DNA of 64,000 nt, taken from positions 62,001 through 126,000 of the forward strand of contig NZ_BCWW01000011.1 of the NCBI RefSeq assembly GCF_001894785.1. The letters are read 5' to 3'. The notes beneath the pieces are model-generated. The model had not been told where the DNA came from. It searched no databases and was given only the letters and a program-made list of their open reading frames with translations. This stretch comes from Rhodococcoides fascians NBRC 12155 = LMG 3623 (GTDB taxonomy: Bacteria > Actinomycetota > Actinomycetes > Mycobacteriales > Mycobacteriaceae). This document shows, in pieces, positions 1 through 8,154 of this stretch (its first letter is position 1; each line of letters opens with the position of its first letter). The translations under genes and the position numbers were made by a program.

Positions 1-765
1 CCCCAGCGCGCACAGCCCAAATGCGACCCCTCCCGCAGCACCGGTTCCCGGCATGGACGGGTCGGCCGGCAAGCCCGCATCGGCGAGCAGATCGGCCCAA
101 TACTCCAACGCTTCGTCGAGAGACTCGATGTCAGCGGCCGACGCACCCTTCTGCGGCCCGAAGATGTGTGCGGCACCGTCGAGTCCGAACAAGACCGCGC
201 GCGTATCGGTCAGCAATTCGATATCGGACGGCACCCCCGCGAGGCCCGACGCATCCACCGACCGGGCGGCCACCAGACCTGCACCGCCCTCCGGAACGTC
301 CTGACCCGATTGGTCCAGCACCCGAACGCCAAGCGCCCGAAGCACTCCTAGCCCGCCGTCGGTCGACGCCGAGCCCCCCAGCGCTACCGTAATTCGATCC
401 GAACCGCAGCCTCGAATGACCTCACCGAGCCCGCGGGTGGTCGCAGCAAATGCATTCAGCGACTCCATCATCGCGATGCCCGACGACTCCGAAAGCTCGA
501 TCACCGCCCGGCCGTTGTCGAGCATCAACCATCGCGCGTCGACCGGCCGACCGTCCGGGCCGCAGACACCGCGCACCGATGACCACGTCGAGTCTGCCGA
601 GCACGCTGCGAGCACGTCGAGCGTCCCTTCGCCCCCATCTGCCTGCGGCATCGACACCAGGTCGTCACCCTTGCGGACAGCCGCCCACCCCTCGATCAGT
701 GCCGCGGCGGCATCCACAGCGTCGATGGTGCCTTTGAAGGAATCGGGGGCGAAGAGAACTCTCAT
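1..765 (-). CDS. Glycerate kinase (type I, GlxK/GarK family), C-terminus beyond the left edge
   Basis: Phosphorylates glycerate to phosphoglycerate in the cytoplasm, feeding lower glycolysis. The reading frame is open for all 255 codons to the window edge and begins MRVLFAPDSFKGT, followed by the family motif ADGGEGT near residue 42 and the glycine-rich GGSASTDGG near residue 130. About 255 of the roughly 370-380 residues usual for the family are present, so the gene is cut by the window, not broken. Its ATG overlaps the stop of the upstream isomerase gene (ATGA), making it the last visible gene of a four-gene leftward operon. Glycerate is thus a likely end product of the pathway encoded upstream. 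Family assignment is secure; which phosphoglycerate isomer is made cannot be told. Confidence 0.9.
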   Translation of the reverse strand, partial: MRVLFAPDSFKGTIDAVDAAAALIEGWAAVRKGDDLVSMPQADGGEGTLDVLAACSADSTWSSVRGVCGPDGRPVDARWLMLDNGRAVIELSESSGIAMMESLNAFAATTRGLGEVIRGCGSDRITVALGGSASTDGGLGVLRALGVRVLDQSGQDVPEGGAGLVAARSVDASGLAGVPSDIELLTDTRAVLFGLDGAAHIFGPQKGASAADIESLDEALEYWADLLADAGLPADPSMPGTGAAGGVAFGLCALG

Positions 766-1613
766 GCGATCAGACTGGGAAGAACCAGATCGCGGTAGCG
801 CTGCTTCATCGTCTCGATCACCTGGTCTCCATCGGTCGCCCACACGGCAGCGTTGAAGATCTCCACTTCGACATCACCTCGGTACCCAGCGTCCTGAATC
901 CATCGGCCGATGGATTCGAAGTCGATCACACCGTCTCCCATCATTCCGCGCGACAGAAGCGGGTCGGCCTCCATCGGCACCAGCCAGTCGCACACCTGGT
1001 ACGAGCTGATGCGGCCACGGTCACCTGCCGTTCGGATCAATGACTCCAGGTCCGGATCCCACCACACGTGAAAGGTGTCGACCACGACGCCTACCGCTTC
1101 CACCGGATGCGGCTCGGCCATCGACAAAGCCTGTCCCAGTGTGGAGATGACAGCACGGTCGGCCGCGAACATCGGGTGCAGAGGTTCGAGCGCTATGCGA
1201 ACCCCCCGCTCGAGTGCATACGGAACGAGCAGAGCCAGCCTCTCTTCCACCCGAGCCCGCGCTCCGACGAGGTCGCGATCGGGGATGCCACCCATGACCA
1301 TCACGAGCTCGGGCGCTCCGAGTTCGGCGGCTTCGTCGAGAGCGCGACGGTTGTCATCGAGACCGTCGTCGTCGATCGCCGTGAGGAACCCACCGCGGCA
1401 GAGGCTCGACACCCGCAGACCGGCATCGGAGATGAGCTTGGCCGATTCGCTGACACCGGCCTCCTGAATCCGATCCCGCCACGGGGCCACCGCACCCAGC
1501 CCGGCTCGCGCGGCCCCGTCGACGGCTTGCTTCAGCGTCCAGCTATTCGTCGTCTTGGTGTTGAGAGATAGTGACGCGTAGGGGTTCTCGATATCGAACG
1601 GTAACAATTTCAC
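762..1613 (-). CDS. Sugar phosphate isomerase/epimerase (xylose isomerase-like TIM barrel)
   Basis: A 283-residue protein of the AP endonuclease 2/xylose isomerase-like TIM barrel family, which holds sugar epimerases, isomerases and some decarboxylase-like enzymes acting on sugars or sugar acids. Visible landmarks are a strand-like LVMVMGG near residue 105, the metal-site style segments ALEPLHPM and VVDTFHVWWDP, and the late VEVEIFN. The frame is open further upstream, but a GTG at 1611-1613 overlaps the stop of the upstream gene (GTGA) and is followed by the conserved start of the protein, so I use it. It is the third gene of the operon and probably rearranges the product of the DUF993 protein. 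The exact substrate is unknown. Confidence 0.85.
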   Translation of the reverse strand: MKLLPFDIENPYASLSLNTKTTNSWTLKQAVDGAARAGLGAVAPWRDRIQEAGVSESAKLISDAGLRVSSLCRGGFLTAIDDDGLDDNRRALDEAAELGAPELVMVMGGIPDRDLVGARARVEERLALLVPYALERGVRIALEPLHPMFAADRAVISTLGQALSMAEPHPVEAVGVVVDTFHVWWDPDLESLIRTAGDRGRISSYQVCDWLVPMEADPLLSRGMMGDGVIDFESIGRWIQDAGYRGDVEVEIFNAAVWATDGDQVIETMKQRYRDLVLPSLIA

Positions 1614-2791
1614 GAGGACACTCCGTTCAGATCCAGGTATAGCCCCATACGATGCGCAGCCAGCGACGGATCCGACAAGAGCCCGGCGCGATCGGCGAGG
1701 ACGAACAGCGTGGTCAGGTGTTCCACACTGCGACCCGACGACAGACCGCCCACCATCGAATAGCCCGGTTGCTTGCCGTTGAGCCACGACAGGAACGCAA
1801 TCCCGGTCTTGTAGTAATAGGTGGGCGCGGCGAAGATATGGCGGCCGAGCTCCTGCGTCGAACGCAGAATGGTCTCGGCGCGTGCAGTGTTCCCGCGGTC
1901 GAGCTCCTGCAACGCCGTCGACGCCGCCGGGTAGATGCCGGCGAAGATGCCGAGTAGTGCATCCGAATGATGCTGTCCATCGCCGATGATCAGCTCGGGG
2001 TAGTTGAAGTCGTCGCCGGTGTAGAGGCGGACGCCTGCGGGCAGCCCGGCTCGTAGTTCGATCTCGTGCTGAGCGTCGAGCAACGACACCTTCACTCCGT
2101 CGACCTTGGCTGCGTGCGACTCGATCAGCCCGCGGAAGGTACCCGTAGCGGACGAAATGTCAGCGCTACCCCAGTATCCGGCGAGCGCGGGATCGAACAT
2201 CGTTCCGAGCCAATGTAATACGACAGGCTGTTCGACTTCGTCGAGCAATGTCGAGTAGACGTGCAGATAGTCGTCGGGTGACGTCGCCACCCGAGCCAGG
2301 GCGCGTGAAGCCATGACGATGACCTTTGCTCCCGACTCGGTGACCACCGAGATCTGCTCGCGGTAGGCGTCGAGCACAGCAGCGAGACCGTCTTTGCCCG
2401 ACGGCAGCGCGTTCAAGTCGAGTTGGTCCGTTCCCGCGCCGCAGGCGAGTGATCCTCCGACGCGAGCGGCCTCGGCTCCAGAGCGACTGATCAGCTCGGA
2501 CGTAGCGGCCCAGTCCAGGCCCATGCCGCGCTGAGCGGTGTCCATCGCATCGGCGACACCCAATCCGTAGGACCAGAGTTCATGGCGGTACGCCATGGTG
2601 GCGTCCCAGTCGATGTCGGCGGGTGCCCCCGGGGTGTTGTCTCCTGTGGCCCTGGGGATCACGTGCGCTGCGGCATATGCGACGCGTGAGGTGATGGGGG
2701 CGGTGGGCTTGGTCCACTCACCCGGTTCGCCGAGCGCGTAGACCCCGCGGCCGGGGAGGGTGATCGACACCCTGGAGTCGACGGCGGTCAC
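1610..2791 (-). CDS. DUF993 protein of the dihydrodipicolinate synthase/aldolase superfamily
   Basis: A 393-residue protein that matches my knowledge of the DUF993 family, often called dihydrodipicolinate synthase family protein in actinobacteria. It shows AYRHELWSYGLGVADAMDTA near residue 70, barrel-strand segments VIVMASRALA and VVLHWLGTMFDP, and the DGVKVSLLD stretch near residue 230, whose lysine is at the place where DapA-type enzymes carry their Schiff-base lysine. The role is expected to be an aldolase or lyase step on a sugar or sugar-acid intermediate; no member with this context is known to me as characterised. ATG overlaps the oxidoreductase stop (ATGA), and its own stop overlaps the isomerase GTG, so it is translationally coupled on both sides. 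Confidence 0.85.
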   Translation of the reverse strand: MTAVDSRVSITLPGRGVYALGEPGEWTKPTAPITSRVAYAAAHVIPRATGDNTPGAPADIDWDATMAYRHELWSYGLGVADAMDTAQRGMGLDWAATSELISRSGAEAARVGGSLACGAGTDQLDLNALPSGKDGLAAVLDAYREQISVVTESGAKVIVMASRALARVATSPDDYLHVYSTLLDEVEQPVVLHWLGTMFDPALAGYWGSADISSATGTFRGLIESHAAKVDGVKVSLLDAQHEIELRAGLPAGVRLYTGDDFNYPELIIGDGQHHSDALLGIFAGIYPAASTALQELDRGNTARAETILRSTQELGRHIFAAPTYYYKTGIAFLSWLNGKQPGYSMVGGLSSGRSVEHLTTLFVLADRAGLLSDPSLAAHRMGLYLDLNGVSS

Positions 2792-3945
2792 AGCGCGATC
2801 TCCGGGACCTCGAGGCGACGGCCCTCGGCGGAGGATCGCAAACCGAGCTCGGCCAGCTGCACACCGCGGGCAGCGGAGAGCAGACCGTAGCGGTGCGGCC
2901 GTTCAGCGACGACGTCGCGCAGGAACTCTTCCCATTGCAACTTGAACCCGTTGTCCAAGTCCGCGTTCGCGGGAACCTCGAGCCACTGGTCGCGGAACGG
3001 TTCGGTGACGGGCAGATCTGGATTCCATACAGGCTTCGGGGTGTGCGAACGATGCTGGGCGACGCAGTTGCGCAACCCCGCGACCGCCGATCCGTGCGTG
3101 CCGTCGATCTGGAATTCGACCAGTTCGTCTCGGAACACTCGCACTGCCCACGACGAGTTGATCTGGGCGACAACGCCGTTCTCCATCTCGAAGATGCCGT
3201 AAGCGGCGTCGTCGGCGGTGGCGGCGTATTCGTTGCCCTGCTCGTCCCAGCGCGTCGGGATGTGGGTGGCGGTTTTCGCAATGACGGTCTCGACCTTGCC
3301 GAGGATGCCTTCGAGCACGTAGTTCCAGTGGCAGAACATGTCGACGACGATGCCGCCGCCGTCCTCGGCCCGGTAGTTCCAGCTGGGTCGTTGGGCGGGC
3401 TGACCGTCGCCTTCGAAGACCCAGTAGCCGAATTCGCCCCGTAGGGAGAGGATGCGGCCGAAGAATCCCTCGTCGACGAGCCGCTTGAGTTTGACCAGGC
3501 CTGGGAGGTAGAGCTTGTCGTGCACGACGCCGGCCGTGATGCCTGCGTTCTGCCCGATGCGGGCCAGTTCGATGGCTTGCGTCAGCGTTTCGGCTGTCGG
3601 CTTTTCCGTGAAGATGTGCTTGCCGGCCTTCATCGCCGACGAGAGCGCCTCGGCGCGCCGCGAAGTGACCTGAGCGTCGAAGTAGATGTCGACGGACGCG
3701 TCGTCGATGACCGATGCGCTGTCGGTGGTGTACTCGGCGATACCGTGTCGGCTGCAGAGCTCTTGGAGCTTGGCTTCGTTGCGGCCGACCAGGATCGGCT
3801 CGACCTGTATGCGTGAACCGTCGTCGAGGAGGAGCCCGCCGGCGTCGCGGATGGGCAGGATGGAGCGAAGAAGATGCTGACGGTAGCCCATGCGGCCGGT
3901 GACGCCGTTCATGGCGATGCGCAAGGTACGGGTGGGTGTGGGCAT
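2788..3945 (-). CDS. Gfo/Idh/MocA family NAD(P)-dependent oxidoreductase
   Basis: A 385-residue oxidoreductase. The N-terminal Rossmann fold is seen as LRIAMNGVTGRMGYRQHLL. It is followed by the family hallmark HIFTEKPTAET near residue 120, with the Glu-Lys-Pro catalytic lysine, and by a C-terminal alpha/beta domain with GGIVVDMFCHWNYVLEG near residue 210. Members oxidise sugars, inositols or sugar acids. The frame is open 19 codons upstream, but ATG at 3943-3945 begins the conserved sequence and has a GAAAGGGC stretch ahead of it. It is the first gene of the leftward operon and faces the LacI gene across a 211-bp region with an operator. It probably catalyses the first oxidation of the imported substrate. 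Confidence 0.9.
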   Translation of the reverse strand: MPTPTRTLRIAMNGVTGRMGYRQHLLRSILPIRDAGGLLLDDGSRIQVEPILVGRNEAKLQELCSRHGIAEYTTDSASVIDDASVDIYFDAQVTSRRAEALSSAMKAGKHIFTEKPTAETLTQAIELARIGQNAGITAGVVHDKLYLPGLVKLKRLVDEGFFGRILSLRGEFGYWVFEGDGQPAQRPSWNYRAEDGGGIVVDMFCHWNYVLEGILGKVETVIAKTATHIPTRWDEQGNEYAATADDAAYGIFEMENGVVAQINSSWAVRVFRDELVEFQIDGTHGSAVAGLRNCVAQHRSHTPKPVWNPDLPVTEPFRDQWLEVPANADLDNGFKLQWEEFLRDVVAERPHRYGLLSAARGVQLAELGLRSSAEGRRLEVPEIAL

Positions 3946-4067
3946 GAGAGATTGCCCTTTCTGTGCACTGATGACGAAGGACGTGGGACGACGGCGAGCC
4001 ATGACGGATGGGGCCGCGGCGACGGTGTGGCGGAAAGTCCACTACGCGTCGTGAGGGAAAGTCAGCT

Positions 4068-4085
4068 TTGGAATGCGCTTTCCAA
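4068..4085. promoter_or_regulatory. LacI-family operator 1
   Basis: The 18-bp near-palindrome TTGGAATGCGCTTTCCAA has the CG-centred shape typical of LacI/GalR operators. Its core GGAATGCGCTTTCC (4070-4083) is exactly the reverse complement of the core found at 5242-5255 before the ABC transporter operon. It lies between the divergent oxidoreductase operon and lacI, so it can control both directions, including autoregulation. Confidence 0.75.
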
Positions 4086-4156
4086 GCTATGCTGTCGATG
4101 TCGATCGGTCAAGTGCGACCGTCGATCACAACGATTTCGCAGGGGGTGAGGGGTTC

Positions 4157-5185
4157 ATGGCGGCAGTCCGACTCAGCGATGTGGCTGCGGCGGCCGGCGT
4201 CTCGCAGGCCACAGCGTCGCGGGTGCTCAACGGCTCGTCACGAGTGCCCGGCGAGGGTGTCGCCGATCGCGTCCGTGCAGCGGCGGCGGATCTCGGCTAT
4301 ATCGCCAACGCGCAGGCCCAGGCGCTGGCTCGGTCGTCGACCGGACTGATCGGGCTCGTGGTGCACGATGTGGCCGATCCGTACTTCTCCTCCATCGTTC
4401 GCGGCGTGCAGAACGAGGCGCGCGACGCAGGCAAGCTGGTGCTCCTGGCCAGTACCGAGCGCGATTTCGCTCTCGAGCGGCAGTCGGTCGCCACCTTCAT
4501 CTCGCACCGCGCCGATGCCATCATCCTGGCCGGCTCGAGGCAGAGCGGCGACTTGGACCGAGCGTTGGGACAGGAGTTCGCGGCATACCGCGACAACGGC
4601 GGCAGGGTGGTGGTGATCGGACAACCGGTGCCGTTCGCCTCTGCGGTCGAACCGGAGAACTTCGCCGCATCTGCGGCTTTGGCGCAGGCCCTGCACGAGC
4701 ACGGCCATCGTCGCTTTGCCATCATCGGCGGACCGGGAAATATCCGGACCTCGACCGATCGTCGCAACGGCTTCGTCGAGACACTGTGCACACACGGCAT
4801 CACACCGGAAATCGAAGTGGCCGGGGACTTCTCGCGAGACGGCGGCTACAGCGCCGCGCGGCGTCTGGCGGCTGCGCTCGAACTCTCCCCCGGCCACGGC
4901 GCTCCACCGTGCGTGTTCGCAGTCACCGACGTCATGGCCATCGGGGCAATCGCAGCGTGGCGTGAGCTGGGCCTGAGCGTGCCGGAGGATGTCTGCGTCG
5001 CCGGATTCGACGACATCCCTACACTGCGCGATCACTCTCCGAGCCTGACCACCGTCGCACTCTCGTTGGTGGATATCGGCGAGAGAGCCGTGCAGCTCGC
5101 CCTCGATCCGGACAGTCGCCCTGGCAGCCGGGAGTGGGCACCGGGCACCGTCGTCCTGCGCCGTAGCACCTCTCTGAACAGCTGA
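4157..5185 (+). CDS. LacI/GalR family transcriptional repressor
   Basis: A 342-residue regulator with an N-terminal helix-turn-helix (RLSDVAAAAGVSQATASRVL, residues 5-24), a hinge helix NAQAQALARS, and a periplasmic-binding-protein-like effector domain starting at TGLIGLVVHDVADPYFSSI. The frame is open 28 codons further upstream, but the HTH normally starts within the first residues and ATG 4157 follows a strong AGGGGGTGAGG ribosome site. It sits between the operon it probably represses on the left and the ABC transporter on the right, with matching operators at both. The inducer is probably the transported sugar or an early intermediate; this is inferred from context. Confidence 0.92.
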   Translation: MAAVRLSDVAAAAGVSQATASRVLNGSSRVPGEGVADRVRAAAADLGYIANAQAQALARSSTGLIGLVVHDVADPYFSSIVRGVQNEARDAGKLVLLASTERDFALERQSVATFISHRADAIILAGSRQSGDLDRALGQEFAAYRDNGGRVVVIGQPVPFASAVEPENFAASAALAQALHEHGHRRFAIIGGPGNIRTSTDRRNGFVETLCTHGITPEIEVAGDFSRDGGYSAARRLAAALELSPGHGAPPCVFAVTDVMAIGAIAAWRELGLSVPEDVCVAGFDDIPTLRDHSPSLTTVALSLVDIGERAVQLALDPDSRPGSREWAPGTVVLRRSTSLNS

Positions 5186-5198
5186 TTGTCCGAATTGC

Positions 5199-5228
5199 TT
5201 GACACTGTGGGCGCGATCACACTACGTT
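5199..5228 (+). promoter_or_regulatory. Putative promoter of the ABC transporter operon
   Basis: A full-consensus -35 TTGACA (5199-5204) is followed after 18 bp by a -10-like TACGTT (5223-5228). The LacI operator at 5242-5255 lies just downstream, around the expected start of transcription, a position suited to repression. Confidence 0.55.
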
Positions 5229-5241
5229 GGGCGACAGCTTC

Positions 5242-5255
5242 GGAAAGCGCATTCC
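5242..5255. promoter_or_regulatory. LacI-family operator 2
   Basis: The core GGAAAGCGCATTCC is identical to the reverse complement of the core of operator 1 (4070-4083). It lies between the promoter-like TTGACA/TACGTT pair and the permease start at 5301. The repeated core makes it very likely that one repressor controls both the transporter and the catabolic operon. Confidence 0.75.
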
Positions 5256-5300
5256 AGCGGGTGTAGACGGACCCGCCTCCTACTAGATCGAGGACTCCAT

Positions 5301-6170
5301 ATGACGACAACATCGTCGGTCGAAGTCCGTTCTGCCACTGCGTCGGTTCCTCAACCCGCACCGACCCGTCGTCGACGGTTCCCTTCGCTCCGCAATACCT
5401 GGTCCGGCCTCTGGCGACCTCTGGCCCTCGTGGCCGTGCTCGTCGCCGCATGGTGGGCCGTCACCGCCTCCGAACTCGTTGCGCCCTATATTCTTCCGTC
5501 ACCCGGTGACACGTGGTCGACGATGGTGGACAACGCGTCCTACCTCGCCGGCCACACCTGGGTGACAACGTACGAAACCGTCGCCGGCTTCATCATCGCC
5601 AGCGGCGTCGGAATCGCCGTTGCAGTGGTGATGATCTACTCGTCCTCGATCGAGAAGACGATGTACCCGCTCATCCTGTTCGCACAGGTGATCCCGAAGA
5701 TCGCCATCGCGCCACTGTTCGTCGTGTGGCTCGGCTTCGGTCCCAGCCCCAAGATCCTCGTGGCCGTCCTCATGGCCTTCTTCCCCATTGTCATCGCCGG
5801 AATGGCGGGATTGCGTTCCGTCGATCCCGAGATCCTCGAACTCACATCTACCATGGGTGCGAGCAAATGGAAGACGTTCTGCAAGGTGCGTTTTCCGGCG
5901 TCGTTGCCGCAGCTGATGTCCGGCCTCAAGATCGCCGCAACACTCGCGGTGACCGGAGCGGTGGTCGGTGAATTCGTCGGGGCCAACGAAGGTCTGGGGT
6001 ACGTGATCCTCCAGGCCAACGGAAACATCGATACAGCAATGCTTTTCGCCTCTCTGATCATCATGTCCCTGCTCGGCATCGTGCTCTTCCTGATCATCGA
6101 GATCGCCGAGAAGTTCCTTATCCCCTGGCACGCATCGCGTCGCTCCACCGCGTCCGTCGGCGCTGTGTGA
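5301..6170 (+). CDS. ABC transporter permease, NitT/TauT (SsuC) type
   Basis: A 289-residue inner-membrane permease with a basic N-terminus and about six hydrophobic segments, the first being LALVAVLVAAWWAV. The binding-protein-dependent transport EAA loop is visible near residue 190 (ILELTSTMGASKWKTFCKV). ATG 5301 is preceded by GAGGA and removes a 34-codon extension with no family character. This type of permease usually serves importers of nitrate, sulfonates, pyrimidine precursors or aromatic acids, so its place next to sugar-type enzymes under a LacI repressor is unusual. It forms an operon with the binding protein and ATPase downstream. Confidence 0.9.
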   Translation: MTTTSSVEVRSATASVPQPAPTRRRRFPSLRNTWSGLWRPLALVAVLVAAWWAVTASELVAPYILPSPGDTWSTMVDNASYLAGHTWVTTYETVAGFIIASGVGIAVAVVMIYSSSIEKTMYPLILFAQVIPKIAIAPLFVVWLGFGPSPKILVAVLMAFFPIVIAGMAGLRSVDPEILELTSTMGASKWKTFCKVRFPASLPQLMSGLKIAATLAVTGAVVGEFVGANEGLGYVILQANGNIDTAMLFASLIIMSLLGIVLFLIIEIAEKFLIPWHASRRSTASVGAV

Positions 6171-6205
6171 CCCGCTTGCTCTCCCTCCATCGAAGGACAT
6201 ATTCC

Positions 6206-7234
6206 ATGAAGCTCAAAAACGTTCTGGTGGCGACCGTCGCGTCGTCCGCTCTCGTACTCGCCGGATGCAGCGGAGGAGGTGGAGGCGAGGAGAAGGCCCC
6301 GGGTGCCGACGGTGAAACCACCGCGACCTCGCTGATGCTCAATTGGTATCCCTACGGCGAGCACGCCCCGTTCTACTACGGAGTGCAAGAAGGTATCTTC
6401 GCCGAGCACGGTATCGACCTCACCATCACTGCGGGCCAGGGATCGACCAAGACCGCACAGGCCGCGGGCTCCAACCAGACCGATTTCGGCTGGGCCGACA
6501 CTGCGGCCGTGATGTCCAACATCGACAAGGGGGTCAAGGTCAAGAGCCTCGGCGTATTCCTGCAGACGACGCCGTCGGCTGTGCAGGTCTACGCAGACGG
6601 ACCTATTCAGACCACCGCCGACCTCGCAGGAAAGACCATCGCCGTCTCCGCCGGGGATGCGCCCACCACTACATTCCCCATCTTCCTCGACCGCGTCGGC
6701 GTTCCCGAGGACCAAGTTCAGCAGCAGAGTCTGGACTCCGCGGGCAAGATCGCCGCGATGCTCTCGGGTCAGGTCGACGGTCTCATCGGCTTCGCACACG
6801 ACCAGGGGCCCAATATTGCGAACAAGTCCGGACGCGAGATGCGCTACCTCCGTTACTCCGACGAGGGCTTGAACTTCTACAGCAACGGCCTCATCGCCAA
6901 CACGTCGACCATCGAGCGCTCCCCCGAACTCGTTCAGGCCATGGTCGACGCCACCCGCGAATCGTTCGAGGCAGCCATCGCCAATCCTGAAGCGGCCGTG
7001 GCATCGATGGTCGGTAAGGACCCGCAGACTCCGCCGGAGTCGGTGCTTCTGCAGCAGTGGCAGGAAACCATTCCGCTGCTCACCACGGACAACACCGAAG
7101 GAATGGCTCCGGGTGTCAACAGCGACGAGGACTGGGCCAACACCATCAGCATCCTCAGCGATGCCGGACTCACCGAGGCTGGAGCCGAGTCCTCGACCTA
7201 CTGGGACTCGACCTTCACCTCCAACGAGGAATGA
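6206..7234 (+). CDS. ABC transporter substrate-binding lipoprotein (NMT1/THI5-like)
   Basis: A 342-residue extracytoplasmic binding protein. It has a signal sequence and a lipobox LVLAGC, so it should be anchored through the cysteine near residue 22. The mature part starts with a glycine-rich linker and the fold-typical LNWYPYGEHAPFYYGVQEG, as in THI5/SsuA-like proteins. ATG 6206 was chosen because it starts the signal peptide; the open frame runs 13 codons further upstream. It delivers the substrate to the permease at 5301-6170. NMT1-like proteins commonly bind pyrimidine precursors or other small planar compounds, but ligand identity cannot be read from the sequence. Confidence 0.9.
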   Translation: MKLKNVLVATVASSALVLAGCSGGGGGEEKAPGADGETTATSLMLNWYPYGEHAPFYYGVQEGIFAEHGIDLTITAGQGSTKTAQAAGSNQTDFGWADTAAVMSNIDKGVKVKSLGVFLQTTPSAVQVYADGPIQTTADLAGKTIAVSAGDAPTTTFPIFLDRVGVPEDQVQQQSLDSAGKIAAMLSGQVDGLIGFAHDQGPNIANKSGREMRYLRYSDEGLNFYSNGLIANTSTIERSPELVQAMVDATRESFEAAIANPEAAVASMVGKDPQTPPESVLLQQWQETIPLLTTDNTEGMAPGVNSDEDWANTISILSDAGLTEAGAESSTYWDSTFTSNEE

Positions 7235-7237
7235 GAC

Positions 7238-8053
7238 GTGACCATGAATGCGATCACCAGTGAACGGCCTCCCACCGTGACGGACACCGCGGTCTCTGTC
7301 GACAACCTCACCGTTCAGTTCTCGTCCAAACGAGGTGACGTGACCGCTCTCTCCGATGTCGACCTCCGGGTTGGGAAGGGTGAATTCGTCTCCATTGCAG
7401 GGCCTTCCGGTTGCGGCAAGTCCACCCTGCTCAAAGTGGTCGCCGGTCTCACCGGTGCCTCACGTGGGTCGGTCCAGCTGGTCGGCAAGGAGGTCAAGGG
7501 CCCGCAACGCAACATCGGCTACGTCTTCCAACGTGCTGCACTGCTCGAATGGCGGACCGTGCGCAAGAACATTCTGCTTCAGGGTGAGATGCGCGGAATG
7601 AACAAGAAGGTAGCGGCCGCGAAGGCCGATCAGCTCATCGAGATGACCGGGTTGACCGGTTTCGAGGGAGCACTCCCCCATGAGCTGTCCGGCGGCATGC
7701 AGCAGCGCGTATCACTTTGTCGCGCATTGCTTCACGAACCCGAAGTGTTGCTCATGGACGAGCCTTTCGGAGCTCTGGACGCTCTCACCCGCGAGAAGAT
7801 GAACGTCGAGCTGCACCGCATCTGGCGGGAGACCGGAACGACGGTCATGCTCGTCACCCACTCCGTCGCCGAAGCGGTCTACCTCGCCAACCGAGTGGTC
7901 GTCATGAGCCCACGGCCGGGTCGGATAGTGGACATCCTCGACGTCGACCTTCCTGTGCACCGCGATTACAGCGCAACGATGGAGAAGCCAGAATTCATCA
8001 GTGTTGCAAACACTGTCCGCGATCTCCTGGGAGCGACAACGAGCGCGGACTGA
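7238..8053 (+). CDS. ABC transporter ATP-binding protein, NitT/TauT (SsuB) type
   Basis: A 271-residue ATPase with Walker A GPSGCGKST near residue 54, Q-loop VFQRAALLEWRTVRKN, signature LSGGMQQR near residue 150, Walker B VLLMDEPFGALD and H-loop LVTHSVAEA. The start is taken as GTG 7238 because GAGGA at the end of the upstream gene is 8 nt before it; ATG 7244 is two codons in and possible. It is the last gene of the LacI-controlled transporter operon and is followed by a strong hairpin at 8067-8097. Confidence 0.92.
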   Translation: MTMNAITSERPPTVTDTAVSVDNLTVQFSSKRGDVTALSDVDLRVGKGEFVSIAGPSGCGKSTLLKVVAGLTGASRGSVQLVGKEVKGPQRNIGYVFQRAALLEWRTVRKNILLQGEMRGMNKKVAAAKADQLIEMTGLTGFEGALPHELSGGMQQRVSLCRALLHEPEVLLMDEPFGALDALTREKMNVELHRIWRETGTTVMLVTHSVAEAVYLANRVVVMSPRPGRIVDILDVDLPVHRDYSATMEKPEFISVANTVRDLLGATTSAD

Positions 8054-8066
8054 TCACCACGCACAA

Positions 8067-8097
8067 GGCCCTGCAGACCTCGATGGTCTGCAGGGCC
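8067..8097. terminator. Bidirectional hairpin terminator
   Basis: A perfect 13-bp stem (GGCCCTGCAGACC, loop tcgat, GGTCTGCAGGGCC) lies between the convergent ABC ATPase gene and the CitE-like lyase gene. There is no clear T-run, which is common for actinobacterial terminators. Confidence 0.75.
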
Positions 8098-8154
8098 GCC
8101 TGCCGTCGTGAGGGCTGCATTTCACGGGTGCATTGTTCTCCGGCGTCGAGCTTG

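Noticed and set aside
2893-3816. Plus-strand open frames opposite the Gfo/Idh/MocA gene
   Set aside because: They mirror the GC-rich third-position pattern of the real gene and show no family features.
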